DNA of 45,691 bases. Source: Ureibacillus manganicus DSM 26584 (GTDB taxonomy: Bacteria; Bacillota; Bacilli; Bacillales_A; Planococcaceae). The translations under genes and the position numbers were made by a program. Shown here one piece after another: positions 22,136 to 31,876 of the stretch (within the stretch, counting starts at the first letter, position 1; each line of letters starts with the position of its first letter). Under the pieces are notes generated by a model. That model was not told the DNA's origin. It worked only from the letters and a program-made list of their open reading frames with translations, and did no database searches. The stretch covers positions 1 through 45,691 of the forward strand of contig NZ_JPVN01000025.1 in assembly GCF_000772945.1 (NCBI RefSeq), read 5' to 3'.

Positions 22136-22170
22136 GCCGATCCTCTTTAGAGTGAGGAGTCGGCTTTTTT
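22136..22170 (+). terminator. Terminator after prs
   Basis: gccga/tcggc and tcctc/gagga form a bulged stem (22136-22164), followed by six T. Confidence 0.9.
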
Positions 22171-22255
22171 GTGTTCAAATTTGAGAATTTGATTAGCTTT
22201 TCGGAATTAAACACATACTAAATAGTGTAAATTTCGAGAAAAGGGGTCAAATATA

Positions 22256-22879
22256 ATGAGTGTTTTATTACAAGCTACAAGACGTAACAAAGGACCACGC
22301 GCGGCACTTTCAAACTTAAGAAATAATGGTAAGTTACCTGGAGTTGTCTATGGGTATAACATTGATTCGATTCCAATTGTTTTAGATTATAAAGAAACAG
22401 CAAAAGCGGTTCAAACATATGGAAGAACAAGTGTGTTTCAGATCGAAGTAGAAGGAAAAAAAGTAAATGCAGTAATTACAGATGTTCAAAGATGTGCTTT
22501 AAAAGGCCATGTAAAGCATGTAGACTTTTTATCTATTAACATGTCAGAGGAACTTGAAGTAGAGATTCCTGTTGTTGCTACAGGTGAATCTGCAGGTGTA
22601 AAAGAGGGTGGCATCTTAAATCAACCAGTTCGTACTCTGAAAATAAAAGTAAAGCCAGCTGAAATGCCTGAGCATATTGAATTAGATGTTTCTTCACTGG
22701 GAATTGGTGATTCAATATCAGTTAGAGACATAAATATAAATTACGAAGTTTTAAATGCAGACGAAGATACATTATTCACAGTAACTCCTCCTGGTGTAGC
22801 TAAAGATGATACAGCTGGACAAGGTGATACTGATAATGCTGATATTAAAGCAACAGAAGCACCGGAATCTGAAAACTAA
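22256..22879 (+). CDS. ctc: Ribosomal protein bL25, general stress protein Ctc
   Basis: Binds 5S rRNA. A 207-residue CTC/TL5 type protein with the bL25 RNA-binding domain (about 1-92) and the C-terminal beta domain (about 93-185), then an acidic tail rich in D, A and E. In B. subtilis it is a sigma-B stress gene, but no clear sigma-B promoter was found in the short upstream gap here. Start is ATG with aaaagggg. Its position between prs and pth is conserved. Confidence 0.95.
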   Translation: MSVLLQATRRNKGPRAALSNLRNNGKLPGVVYGYNIDSIPIVLDYKETAKAVQTYGRTSVFQIEVEGKKVNAVITDVQRCALKGHVKHVDFLSINMSEELEVEIPVVATGESAGVKEGGILNQPVRTLKIKVKPAEMPEHIELDVSSLGIGDSISVRDININYEVLNADEDTLFTVTPPGVAKDDTAGQGDTDNADIKATEAPESEN

Positions 22880-22914
22880 AAAAATGTATGAGCCAAAAGC
22901 TCATACATTTTTTC
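22878..22914 (+). terminator. Terminator after ctc
   Basis: A perfect stem of about 15 bp (aatgtatgagc and its complement, with A/T ends) and a caaaa loop. It reads as A-stem-T on both strands. Confidence 0.93.
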
Positions 22915-23002
22915 ATTTAGTGAATGATTAAGAATACTTCATGTGCTTTCATAAACAGCTATATGTTAAAATAATCTCGATTAGTAAATAAAGGGTGAGA
23001 GT

Positions 23003-23566
23003 ATGAAATTAATCGTTGGATTGGGTAATCCAGGAAAACAGTACGAACATACAAGACATAATATTGGGTTTGAATGTATCGATGAATTGGCAAAAAAGTG
23101 GGATGCTCCATTAAATCAAATGAAGTTTAATGGAATGTTTACAACAATTCATCGCCCAGAAGGAAAAGTTATGTTATTGAAACCATTAACATATATGAAT
23201 TTATCTGGCGAATGTGTTAGACCGATTATGGACTATTATGATATAGAAATTGAAGATGTAATCGTAATTTATGACGATTTAGATTTAGAGATTGGTAAAT
23301 TACGTTTACGACAAAAAGGAAGTGCTGGTGGGCATAATGGGATAAAATCATTAATCCAGCATCTAGGCACACAAGAGTTTAATCGAATACGTGTTGGCAT
23401 TAGTCGTCCTCCTGTGGGGATGAAAGTTGCAGATTATGTTCTTTCTAAATTTACAAAAGAAGAAGATCCAACTATTGATGATGCTATTAAAAAGTGCGTT
23501 GCTGCCGTTGAAACTTCTTTATCTAAAAAGTTTTTAGATGTTATGAGTGAATTTAACGGACAATAG
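23003..23566 (+). CDS. pth: Peptidyl-tRNA hydrolase (SpoVC)
   Basis: Frees tRNA from peptidyl-tRNA dropped by the ribosome. It has 187 residues. The family signature LIVGLGNPG (3-11) with N9, and TRHNIG with catalytic H19, are present; [12 protein letters not shown] (about 90-101) carries the conserved Asp. In B. subtilis the gene is essential, and a temperature-sensitive allele blocks spore formation, hence the old name spoVC. Start is ATG with aagggtgag. An extended -10 like TGTTAAAAT lies at 22964-22972. Confidence 0.95.
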   Translation: MKLIVGLGNPGKQYEHTRHNIGFECIDELAKKWDAPLNQMKFNGMFTTIHRPEGKVMLLKPLTYMNLSGECVRPIMDYYDIEIEDVIVIYDDLDLEIGKLRLRQKGSAGGHNGIKSLIQHLGTQEFNRIRVGISRPPVGMKVADYVLSKFTKEEDPTIDDAIKKCVAAVETSLSKKFLDVMSEFNGQ

Positions 23567-23649
23567 TGAAGTGCATAAAATATTGTAATTACGTCTATAC
23601 TTCTAGTACATATAGGGATTTGCTGATTGTACTAAAGGAGGACGATTTC

Positions 23650-23877
23650 ATGACTGTCAAATACCGTTGCAGACATTGTGAAACTGAAATAGGAACATTA
23701 CCTTTTGATGCAGATGAAACAATCCTTAAGCTTCATTTATTTGAAGTCGGAGAGATAGATGATTATATCGAAAAGGATGCCAATGGACAAACGACTGTAC
23801 ATTGTATATGTGAGTCTTGTGAAGATTCACTAAAACAATTTCCTGATTACCATGCACTCAAAAAATGGCTACAATAA
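23650..23877 (+). CDS. fin: Anti-sigma-F factor Fin (YabK)
   Basis: A 75-residue Zn-binding protein that in B. subtilis inhibits sigma-F and helps the forespore switch to sigma-G. The Zn ligands CRHC (7-10) and CESC (54-57) are intact. ATG 23650 has an ideal aaaggagg before it; the longer frame from 23566 adds 28 unsupported residues. The position after pth and before mfd is conserved. A sigma-F promoter was looked for in the 84-base gap but none was convincing. Confidence 0.93.
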   Translation: MTVKYRCRHCETEIGTLPFDADETILKLHLFEVGEIDDYIEKDANGQTTVHCICESCEDSLKQFPDYHALKKWLQ

Positions 23878-23923
23878 AATTATACTTGTATTAAATTACT
23901 AGTAGGTAGTTGATAGGGAAAAT

Positions 23924-23957
23924 GCTTTGGTACTCTAGTGAGAGTCCAAGGCTTTTT
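23924..23957 (+). terminator. Terminator after fin
   Basis: gctttgg (23924-23930) pairs with ccaaggc (23946-23952), with an inner actct/agagt stem, followed by ttttt. Confidence 0.88.
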
Positions 23958-24017
23958 CTACTTAATATTTCTTTAGCAAACAGCAATAAAAGAATATAGA
24001 TTGTCGATTTTGTACAG

Positions 24018-24309
24018 TGTCTAGCTGCGAACGCTAGCTCCTCCGCAACTTCAAAACCGCCTGCAAGAGCAAAGAGCGCTCTTTTGTCGGTTTCTCCGAT
24101 GTACATGGATGTACGAGTGCCGGGAGTGCGACAGGATGTCGCGTTTACGAACGGCCAGTTGCTGAGGCCCACAGGATGTGGGTCAAGTGGGCGGTGCAAC
24201 ACAGGCCAACACGACGTTGGTCATATCGACGATGCCACAGGACGTGGCGTTTTCGGCGATAAGTTGCGTTCTCGCCGACGCGGAGCTGGGCGAGCGTTCT
24301 CCGCTTTTC
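24018..24309 (+). repeat. GC-rich dispersed hairpin element, copy B
   Basis: A 292-bp second copy of the element at 19405-19679, in the same orientation and very similar throughout. It differs mainly by a 17-bp insertion near 24098-24114 (two gatgtac blocks) and by scattered substitutions. Hairpin units here include GCGACAggaTGTCGC and CCCACAggaTGTGGG. It fills most of the gap between fin and mfd. Confidence 0.87.
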
Positions 24310-24403
24310 GTAGTAAATAAGTATTTCCTTCGTCTATATGTCATACTAATAATCGTATACATAAAATTATTTTAGACGAAAAGTTATGGAAGGGGGTTTT
24401 AAC

Positions 24404-27400
24404 TTGGACGTTTTACATCAACTATTCTCTCAAGATAAACATATAAATAGTCTTATTCAACAGTTCACAGACGCACAGTATGATTCTCAATTGATTACTG
24501 GTTTAACAGGAAGCGCAAGACCAGTTTTAATCCACTCCCTATTTAAGGAGTTAAAAAAGCCACTTTATATATTTTCACCTAACTTACTACAAGCGCAAAA
24601 GCTTGTAGAAGATTTAATCTCTTTAATAGGTGAAGACTATGTTCATTATTACCCTGCAGAGGAGTTTATTGCAGCTGATGTAACGATTTCTTCACCTGAA
24701 TTGCGTGCAGAACGAATTGCTACAATCGGACATTTAACAAACAAAGACGTTGCTGTATATATCATTCCTATAGCTGGGATGAGAAAAGTAATGACGCCGG
24801 TAGAACAGTGGAAGACAAGTTTCTTAGAGGCTGAAGTCGGAAAAGATATTGAAGTGGAAGAATGGCTATCTAAACTAGTGGCGATGGGATATAACAGAAG
24901 CCAAATGGTAACAACACCTGGTGAGTTTGCTTTACGTGGAGGTATTTTAGATGTATATCCACCGTATGCAGAGTCACCTATTCGTATTGAACTTTTTGAT
25001 TCTGAAATTGATTCGATTAGAGAGTTCTCAGCAGATGACCAACGCTCTATTCAAAAACTACAATCAGTACGCATTTTGCCAGCTACAGATTTACTGTTAA
25101 GTACAGCCCAACGAGTAACTCTTGCAGAAAGATTAGAAAAAGCACTTGCTACCAGTTTAAAAAAGATAAAGAAAAAAGAGGTTCAAGAAACTCTATACGA
25201 AAATATCCAATATGATATTGAAATGCTTCGTCAAGGGAACATACCAAATCATATTACGAAATACGGATCGTTGCTTTATGAGGTGCCAGCGTTCTTGGGT
25301 GATTATTTTTCCAAAGATGGTCTTGTTCTATTTGATGAAATCGGAAGAATCCAAGAAGTTATGGATGCATGGGAAAAAGAAGAAGAAGAATGGTTTATTT
25401 CTCTATTAGAGGAAGGGAAAATTGTTCATGAGGTAAAACCATCTTTTTCATTCAAAGAAGTTTTATCAATGATAGATCAGCAAAAGTTATACTTTGCATT
25501 ATTTACACGAACATTTTCTGGTATAAAGTTTTCTAAAACAGTTAATTTTTCATGTAAGCCTATGCAGCAATTCCATGGGCAACTTGCACTTTTACAAAAT
25601 GAAGTAGAACGTTGGAAAAATGAAAAGTACAAAGTTTTATTTATAGGTAATAGTCAAGAGCGCTTAAAGAAAATACAAAGTACATTAGAAGATTACAATA
25701 TTCAGAGTATAATAGGAACTCCAAAAGATGAAGGAATTTACTTAGTTGAAGGCCAACTTACTTCTGGATTTGAGTTGCCGTTACAACGTATAGCAGTTGT
25801 TACAGACGATGAGCTTTTTAAACAACAAGCGAAAAGAAAGAAAGCTCGTCCACAAAAAATGTCCAACGCTGAACGTATCAAAAGCTATACAGAAATAAAA
25901 CCTGGTGACTATGTTGTACATGTTCATCATGGAATTGGGAAGTATATTGGTATTGATACATTAGAAGTAAATGGAACGCATAAAGATTATCTTCATATTC
26001 GTTATCGAGCAGATGATAAATTATATGTACCTGTTGATCAAATAGATTTAATCCAAAAATACGTAGCTTCTGAAGGGAAAGAACCTAAATTACATAAGTT
26101 AGGTGGCGCTGAATGGAAGAAGGCAAAAGCGAAAGTATCTTCAGCAGTTAAAGATATTGCAGAAGATTTAATAAAGCTTTATGCCAAGCGAGAAGCTGAA
26201 AAAGGATATAGTTTTGCTCCTGATACAGATGACCAACGTACCTTCGAAGAAGCATTCCCATATGAAGAAACGGAAGATCAATTACGTTCAATTATTGAAG
26301 TAAAAAGAGATATGGAACGGGAACGTCCAATGGATCGCCTAGTTTGTGGAGATGTTGGTTACGGTAAAACGGAAGTTGCAATCCGTGCAGCATTTAAGGC
26401 TATTATGGATGGAAAACAAGTGGCGTTTTTAGTGCCAACGACTATTTTGGCTCAACAACATTATGAATCCATCACACAACGTTTTGAAGAATACGCTATT
26501 AATGTTGGATTACTTAGTCGTTTCCGAACGAAAAAGCAACAAACTGAAACATTGAAAGGCTTAAAAGAAGGAACGGTAGATATAGTAATCGGTACTCACC
26601 GGATACTTTCAAAAGATGTCGTGTTCCAAGATTTAGGGTTATTAATCGTAGACGAAGAACAACGATTTGGCGTTACACATAAGGAAAAAATCAAACAGCT
26701 AAAAACAAATGTTGATGTGTTGACACTAACAGCAACGCCAATCCCTAGAACATTACATATGTCGATGGTAGGTGTACGTGATTTGTCGGTAATTGAAACG
26801 CCACCGCAAAACAGGTTCCCTGTACAAACTTATGTAATGGAGTATAACGGAGCACTTGTGCGTGAAGCAATCGAACGAGAAATGGCTAGGGGCGGACAGA
26901 CATTCTTCTTGTATAACCGAGTAGAGGATATGACAAGGAAAGTGGAAGAAATTCAAATGCTCGTCCCAGAAGCAAGAGTAGGCTATGCCCATGGTAAAAT
27001 GACTGAATCCCAGCTGGAATCAATTATTTTAAGTTTCTTAGACGGGGAATATGATGTTCTAGTTACAACAACAATCATTGAAACAGGTGTAGACATGCCA
27101 AATGTGAACACATTAATTGTTCATGACGCAGATCGAATGGGATTATCTCAACTTTATCAATTGCGCGGACGTGTTGGTCGTTCAAATCGAATTGCCTATG
27201 CATACTTCATGTATCAAAGAGATAAAGTTTTAACGGATGTTGCAGAACAAAGATTACAAGCAGTAAAAGAGTTCACAGAATTGGGTTCAGGATTCAAAAT
27301 TGCTATGCGAGACCTATCTATTCGTGGAGCAGGAAATCTATTGGGAGCTCAACAACACGGCTTTATAGATTCAGTAGGATTTGATTTATATTCACAAATG

Positions 27401-27928
27401 CTTGAAGATGCTATTAAAGAACGCCAAGGTCAAAAACCTGAAGAAAAGGCTGAAATTGAAATTATACTTCATACGGATGCCTATATCCCAGATTCGTATA
27501 TCCCAGATGGTTATCAAAAAATCCAAATGTATAAACGCATTAAATCGATGGACGCAATGGAAGATTACAATGAAATTTTTGATGAAATGATCGACCGTTT
27601 TGGTAATCCTCCAGATGAAACAGTAAATTTATTGCGTATCGCTCGAATGAAGGTCTGGGCTATAGAATCAGGAATTACTGCAATCAAAGAAAAGCAAAAA
27701 GTAATTTCTATTTATATTTCTGAAGAAGGCACTCGCAATGTCGATGGTAGTAAAGTTGTTTCACTATCAATGAAATTTGAACGTGCGGTAGGTTTTACTA
27801 TGGATGGTCAAAAATTAATTGTGTCTATTGACGAAAAGAAATGCGGTAAATATTTGCCGTTCGATGTATTAGAACAAATGATTGAAATCATCGCAAAAAC
27901 AAGGAAGCAACTAGTTGAAAATTCATAA
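24404..27928 (+). CDS. mfd: Transcription-repair coupling factor Mfd
   Basis: An ATP-dependent translocase that removes stalled RNA polymerase and recruits UvrA to lesions. It has 1174 residues from TTG 24404, chosen because aaggggg lies seven bases upstream; ATG 24386 has no ribosome-binding site. Domains in order: UvrB-like module (about 1-350), RNA-polymerase-interacting CarD-like domain (about 490-560), RecG-like SF2 motor with Walker A GDVGYGKTE (649-657) and DEEQ (750-753), and a C-terminal TRCF domain. Its gene precedes spoVT as in B. subtilis. In B. subtilis Mfd also contributes to stationary-phase mutagenesis. Confidence 0.97.
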   Translation: MDVLHQLFSQDKHINSLIQQFTDAQYDSQLITGLTGSARPVLIHSLFKELKKPLYIFSPNLLQAQKLVEDLISLIGEDYVHYYPAEEFIAADVTISSPELRAERIATIGHLTNKDVAVYIIPIAGMRKVMTPVEQWKTSFLEAEVGKDIEVEEWLSKLVAMGYNRSQMVTTPGEFALRGGILDVYPPYAESPIRIELFDSEIDSIREFSADDQRSIQKLQSVRILPATDLLLSTAQRVTLAERLEKALATSLKKIKKKEVQETLYENIQYDIEMLRQGNIPNHITKYGSLLYEVPAFLGDYFSKDGLVLFDEIGRIQEVMDAWEKEEEEWFISLLEEGKIVHEVKPSFSFKEVLSMIDQQKLYFALFTRTFSGIKFSKTVNFSCKPMQQFHGQLALLQNEVERWKNEKYKVLFIGNSQERLKKIQSTLEDYNIQSIIGTPKDEGIYLVEGQLTSGFELPLQRIAVVTDDELFKQQAKRKKARPQKMSNAERIKSYTEIKPGDYVVHVHHGIGKYIGIDTLEVNGTHKDYLHIRYRADDKLYVPVDQIDLIQKYVASEGKEPKLHKLGGAEWKKAKAKVSSAVKDIAEDLIKLYAKREAEKGYSFAPDTDDQRTFEEAFPYEETEDQLRSIIEVKRDMERERPMDRLVCGDVGYGKTEVAIRAAFKAIMDGKQVAFLVPTTILAQQHYESITQRFEEYAINVGLLSRFRTKKQQTETLKGLKEGTVDIVIGTHRILSKDVVFQDLGLLIVDEEQRFGVTHKEKIKQLKTNVDVLTLTATPIPRTLHMSMVGVRDLSVIETPPQNRFPVQTYVMEYNGALVREAIEREMARGGQTFFLYNRVEDMTRKVEEIQMLVPEARVGYAHGKMTESQLESIILSFLDGEYDVLVTTTIIETGVDMPNVNTLIVHDADRMGLSQLYQLRGRVGRSNRIAYAYFMYQRDKVLTDVAEQRLQAVKEFTELGSGFKIAMRDLSIRGAGNLLGAQQHGFIDSVGFDLYSQMLEDAIKERQGQKPEEKAEIEIILHTDAYIPDSYIPDGYQKIQMYKRIKSMDAMEDYNEIFDEMIDRFGNPPDETVNLLRIARMKVWAIESGITAIKEKQKVISIYISEEGTRNVDGSKVVSLSMKFERAVGFTMDGQKLIVSIDEKKCGKYLPFDVLEQMIEIIAKTRKQLVENS

Positions 27929-28010
27929 AGAATGTCTATATTCTTGACTAAATACTATTGTAGACAAAGTAATTTTAATCTACAGAAATTTATCCTATTC
28001 ATACACTTTT

Positions 28011-28041
28011 TGCATACATTGTCCAATTTCTAACCATACTA
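28011..28041 (+). promoter_or_regulatory. Sigma-G promoter of spoVT
   Basis: TGCATA (28011-28016), an 18-base spacer and CATACTA (28035-28041) match the sigma-G consensus (TGMATA, CATACTA) essentially perfectly. spoVT is a known sigma-G target. Confidence 0.88.
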
Positions 28042-28083
28042 ACAGTGAATCATAAAATTGATACTGAAAGAGAGGCAACATGA

Positions 28084-28620
28084 ATGAAGGCAACAGGAAT
28101 TGTCCGACGTATTGATGATTTAGGGCGCGTTGTTATTCCAAAAGAAATTAGAAGAACAATGCGAATTCGTGAAGGTGACCCGTTAGAAATCTACACTGAC
28201 CGCGAAGGCGAAGTTATTCTAAAAAAATATTCACCAATCAATGATTTAGGTGAATTTGCAAAAGAGTATGTGGAATCACTTTATGAAACAATTGGAACAC
28301 CTGCTTTAATTAGTGACCGCGATGAAGTTATTGCTGTTGCGGGTGTGTCAAAAAAGGATTACGTTAGTAGACGTCTTTCTCCGTTTGCGGAGGATTTTAT
28401 GAAACAACGCTCCGTTGTTTTAGAAAAAAATGAAGATACAATTGAGCTTATCCCTGGTCAGTTTGAACAGGTGAAATCATATTGTGTTGCGCCAATTATT
28501 TCAAATGGCGATACGATTGGTGCTGTCTATTTAATATCAAAAGTACACTTCTTAACAGAAGTTGAATCAAAAGCAGCTGAAACTGCTGCAAACTTCTTAG
28601 CTAAACAAATGGAAAACTAA
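28084..28620 (+). CDS. spoVT: Stage V sporulation regulator SpoVT
   Basis: A forespore transcription factor that tunes sigma-G genes. It has 178 residues, equal to B. subtilis. Residues 1-50 form an AbrB-like DNA-binding domain (MKATGIVRRIDDLGRVVIP, paralogous to AbrB encoded at 9010-9288), and residues 55-178 form a GAF-like sensor domain. Start is ATG, with gagaggcaa upstream. The unit is monocistronic, with its own promoter and terminator. Confidence 0.97.
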   Translation: MKATGIVRRIDDLGRVVIPKEIRRTMRIREGDPLEIYTDREGEVILKKYSPINDLGEFAKEYVESLYETIGTPALISDRDEVIAVAGVSKKDYVSRRLSPFAEDFMKQRSVVLEKNEDTIELIPGQFEQVKSYCVAPIISNGDTIGAVYLISKVHFLTEVESKAAETAANFLAKQMEN

Positions 28621-28623
28621 CAT

Positions 28624-28665
28624 AAGTGGCCGTCTCAAATTAAGTTGAGAACGGCCTACTTTTTT
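28624..28665 (+). terminator. Terminator after spoVT
   Basis: aagt-ggccgt-ctcaa (28624-28638) pairs with ttgagaacggcctactt with small bulges and is followed by a T run. Confidence 0.88.
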
Positions 28666-28747
28666 GACTGATGGAAAGTGAATTTTATAAAACCCCAGGG
28701 ATTAATTTTAAGTCTTTCTAATTGGCTTTTATGTGGAAAAATAATTC

Positions 28748-28756
28748 TGTTATAAT
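28748..28756 (+). promoter_or_regulatory. Extended -10 promoter before yabM
   Basis: TGTTATAAT is a perfect TGnTATAAT element 35 bases before the gene. No -35 lies at the usual distance (TTGGCT at 28722 is too far). Confidence 0.5.
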
Positions 28757-28790
28757 TGCGCTAAAGTGTAAACAAGAAAGAGGAAAGATT

Positions 28791-30398
28791 ATGTCTAGTA
28801 ATTTTGGAATGAAAGGGTATATGAAGGGAGCCCTACTGCTTACAGTTGCTGCAATTATTGTTAAGATTCTAAGTGCTGTATATCGCATCCCTTTTCAAAA
28901 TTTGGTTGGTGACCAGGGCTTTTATGTATACCAGCAAGTGTATCCTTTTATTTCATTTTTTGTTGTATGGACATCAGGAGGATTTGCAGTTGCAATCTCT
29001 AAAATGTTAGCTGATGTCAACATGGGTAAAGACTCAATACAAAAAAAGCATTTTGTTTCACGTACGATATTTACTTATCTAACTTTATTGTCATTTGTAT
29101 TTTTTGCATTTTTATTTTTCGGAGCTGAATGGCTAGCAAATCTAATGGGTGATGGCAATTTAGCACTGCTTATAAAATCAGGCTCTTTTGTTGCTTTATT
29201 TATGCCAATTTTGGCATTGATGAAAGGTATTTTTCAATCGCGTGGTGAAATGGCACCTGTTGCTTATGCTCAAGTGTTCGAACAAGCAATTCGAGTAGCA
29301 ATCATTCTAATTGGTACGTTCATTATTATGAAAACGACTGAATCATTGTATGTTGCAGGGAACATTGCAGTGTTGGGGACAGTTTTTGGTGAAATTGCAG
29401 GAATTATATTATTGTATATATTTTTGAAACGAAAGATCTTCTTCCCAAAATTTCAAAAGAGCACTTTGAAAAAGTGGCCGATTATTAAAGAGGTTACATT
29501 TCTTAGTATAAGTGTAAGTATGAGCAGCTTACTTATACTTTGTTTACAGTTAATCGATTCGTTTTCCATTTATTCGTTAATGGTCGACCATGGAATGGAT
29601 GAAACTATGGCACAAGTACAAAAGGGAATTTATGACCGTGGACAACCGCTTGTTCAACTGGGGATTGTTATTGCTTCGTCTTTATCGCTAGCAATTGTTC
29701 CCCTCGTAGCACATCATATGAAAAAGAATGAGGGGCGTAGTGCAACGCCATTTATCCAATTAACGTATAGAAGCTCCCTATTGTTTGGTGTTGCAGCGTC
29801 ACTTGGTCTTATTACAGTGATGCCTTATGTAAACACTATGCTTTTTAAAACAAACGCTTTATCAAATGTTTTAATGATTATTGTTTTGCAAATTATTCCA
29901 CTGTCTATCATTTTAACATTGACTGCCATTTTACAAGGTATGGGTAAATTAAAAATACCAGCTTTCATAATTTTAGGTGCTCTTGTTGTTAAAGGGGTTG
30001 GCAATCTAATTTTAGTGCCAAGAATGGATGTATTAGGTGCATCAATTGCTAGCGATACAAGTTTATATTTATGTGCAATTTTATTAATTGTTTATATTAA
30101 AAAGCTAACAAACATCCAATTAGCAAAAATTCAATTTTACATAAAGCTCTTTACCGCATGTATTGCAATGATTTTATCGATCTTATTAGCTGACCAATTT
30201 TTAAACGTCTTCACTAAATCTATAAGCGGTGCAAGAATTGAAGCTGTACTTTTTGGGATATGTTTAATAAGTATCGGGGCATTTGTATTTTTAACAGTAG
30301 TGGGGAAGACAAGGCTACTTGCAGAAAAGGAATGGTTTTTAATTCCATTTGGTCGAAGAATGGCAGTTTATCAGTTATGGTTAAATAAGAGAAAGTAG
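28791..30398 (+). CDS. yabM: Polysaccharide/lipid II flippase-like membrane protein YabM
   Basis: A 535-residue multi-pass membrane protein of the MATE/MVF (PST) superfamily, related to SpoVB and the MurJ-type flippases. About 14 hydrophobic segments are spread over the whole length, with the family N-terminus KGALLLTVAAIIVKILSAVY (about 12-31). B. subtilis YabM has the same length and place. The transported substrate is unknown; cell-wall or exopolysaccharide precursors are the usual inference. ATG 28791 follows agaggaaag; the longer frame lacks a site. It is the probable first gene of yabM-yabN-rqcP. Confidence 0.88.
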   Translation: MSSNFGMKGYMKGALLLTVAAIIVKILSAVYRIPFQNLVGDQGFYVYQQVYPFISFFVVWTSGGFAVAISKMLADVNMGKDSIQKKHFVSRTIFTYLTLLSFVFFAFLFFGAEWLANLMGDGNLALLIKSGSFVALFMPILALMKGIFQSRGEMAPVAYAQVFEQAIRVAIILIGTFIIMKTTESLYVAGNIAVLGTVFGEIAGIILLYIFLKRKIFFPKFQKSTLKKWPIIKEVTFLSISVSMSSLLILCLQLIDSFSIYSLMVDHGMDETMAQVQKGIYDRGQPLVQLGIVIASSLSLAIVPLVAHHMKKNEGRSATPFIQLTYRSSLLFGVAASLGLITVMPYVNTMLFKTNALSNVLMIIVLQIIPLSIILTLTAILQGMGKLKIPAFIILGALVVKGVGNLILVPRMDVLGASIASDTSLYLCAILLIVYIKKLTNIQLAKIQFYIKLFTACIAMILSILLADQFLNVFTKSISGARIEAVLFGICLISIGAFVFLTVVGKTRLLAEKEWFLIPFGRRMAVYQLWLNKRK

Positions 30399-30407
30399 GT
30401 TAGTTAG

Positions 30408-31874
30408 ATGAATCAAATTACTGTGATTGGCCTTGGGGCTGGAGATATAAATCAGTTACCATTAGGAGTTTATAAGAAATTACAAAAGAGTGGAAAAGTT
30501 CATGCCCGAACGAAGGATCATCCGGTGATTGAGGATCTCTCGAAAGAGGGAATAATTTTTGAAAGCTTTGATAGAATTTACGAAAAGCATGATACCTTCC
30601 AACCTGTTTATAAGGAAATTGTAGAAATTTTGATATTAGAGTCAGCAAAAGACGAAGTAATATACGCTGTCCCTGGACATCCGCTAGTTGCGGAGCAGAC
30701 AGTTCAATTGCTAATTTCTGCAGAGCGTGAAGGGAAAGTAACTTTAAAAATCGAAGGTGGGCAAAGTTTCTTAGACTCTACTTTTGCCGCTTTAAAAGTA
30801 GATCCAATTGAAGGGTTCCAACTATTTGATGGTACGAATTTTTCTATACATGATGTAAATATGAGAGCACATCTATTAATTGCCCAAGTATACGATTCTT
30901 TTAGCGCCTCAGAAGTAAAGCTAACGCTAATGGAAAAGTATCTAGATGATTATCCTGTAACGGTAGTAACAGCTGCAGGGTCCGATGCTGAACAACTAAA
31001 AACAGTCCCATTATATGAACTTGACCAAGCTGTTGAAGTAAATAATTTAACAACTATTTATGTACCACCTGTAAATAGTTTAGAAGATGCGTTGAAAGAT
31101 TGGACAACCTTCCGCGAAATTGTATCGATTTTAAGAGGCCCTAATGGATGTCCGTGGGATAAGGAACAAACCCATGAAAGTTTAAAGAAATACCTAATTG
31201 AAGAAGCCCACGAGTTTTTAGCTGCAGTGGATGAAGAAGATGATTTTGGTATGGTGGAAGAGTTGGGTGATATTCTTCTACAAGTCTTCCTACATGCGAA
31301 AATTGGGGAAGATGCAGGCTATTTTAACTTAGAAGAAATACTTGCATCGATCAGTGAGAAAATGATTCGTCGTCATCCACATGTATTTGGAGAAGTTTCA
31401 GTAAATAACTCTGAAGATGTAGTTGCAAATTGGGAAACCATTAAGAAGCAAGAAAAGGGAGAACAAGCAGACTCTATACTAAAAGGAGAGTTTAGAGCAA
31501 GTTCATCCTTACAAACAAGCTACAATTATCAAAAAAAATGCGCTACAGTTGGTTTTGACTGGCCAAATGCAGAAGATGCTTGGAAAAAGTTTGAGGAAGA
31601 ATGGCAAGAATTTCGTGAGGAAATACAAAATGGTTCAGCAAAAACTCGCATAGATGAGTTTGGTGATGTATTATTTACACTAGTAAATATTGCCAGATTC
31701 TATAAAATCTCACCAGAGGAAGCAATGGTTCATGCTAATGAGAAGTTTTCTAGAAGATTCCAATACGTTGAGAAAAAAGTAAAACAAAGTGGGAAACCAT
31801 TTAGTGAATTTACGTTGGAGCAGTTAGATGCATTTTGGGATGAGGCAAAAAGACATGAAAAGGGGAGTAGTTGA
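30408..31874 (+). CDS. yabN: YabN, fusion of methylase-like and MazG pyrophosphohydrolase domains
   Basis: A 488-residue two-domain protein. The N-terminal half (1-220, starting MNQITVIGLGAGDINQLPLG) has the tetrapyrrole-methylase fold. The C-terminal half is MazG, with CPWDKEQTH from C248, IEEAHEFLAAV and EELGD as the metal-binding EExxE...ExxD set, and a second degenerate MazG repeat near 395-440. MazG hydrolyses NTPs to NMP and PPi, possibly cleaning damaged nucleotides; the role of the methylase half is unknown. It starts nine bases after yabM and overlaps or abuts rqcP. Confidence 0.92.
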   Translation: MNQITVIGLGAGDINQLPLGVYKKLQKSGKVHARTKDHPVIEDLSKEGIIFESFDRIYEKHDTFQPVYKEIVEILILESAKDEVIYAVPGHPLVAEQTVQLLISAEREGKVTLKIEGGQSFLDSTFAALKVDPIEGFQLFDGTNFSIHDVNMRAHLLIAQVYDSFSASEVKLTLMEKYLDDYPVTVVTAAGSDAEQLKTVPLYELDQAVEVNNLTTIYVPPVNSLEDALKDWTTFREIVSILRGPNGCPWDKEQTHESLKKYLIEEAHEFLAAVDEEDDFGMVEELGDILLQVFLHAKIGEDAGYFNLEEILASISEKMIRRHPHVFGEVSVNNSEDVVANWETIKKQEKGEQADSILKGEFRASSSLQTSYNYQKKCATVGFDWPNAEDAWKKFEEEWQEFREEIQNGSAKTRIDEFGDVLFTLVNIARFYKISPEEAMVHANEKFSRRFQYVEKKVKQSGKPFSEFTLEQLDAFWDEAKRHEKGSS

Positions 31875-31876
31875 AA

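Noticed and set aside
23891..24320. Open reading frames on both strands through repeat copy B
   Set aside because: Same reason: translated repeat sequence, no ribosome-binding sites, and overlap with the fin terminator.
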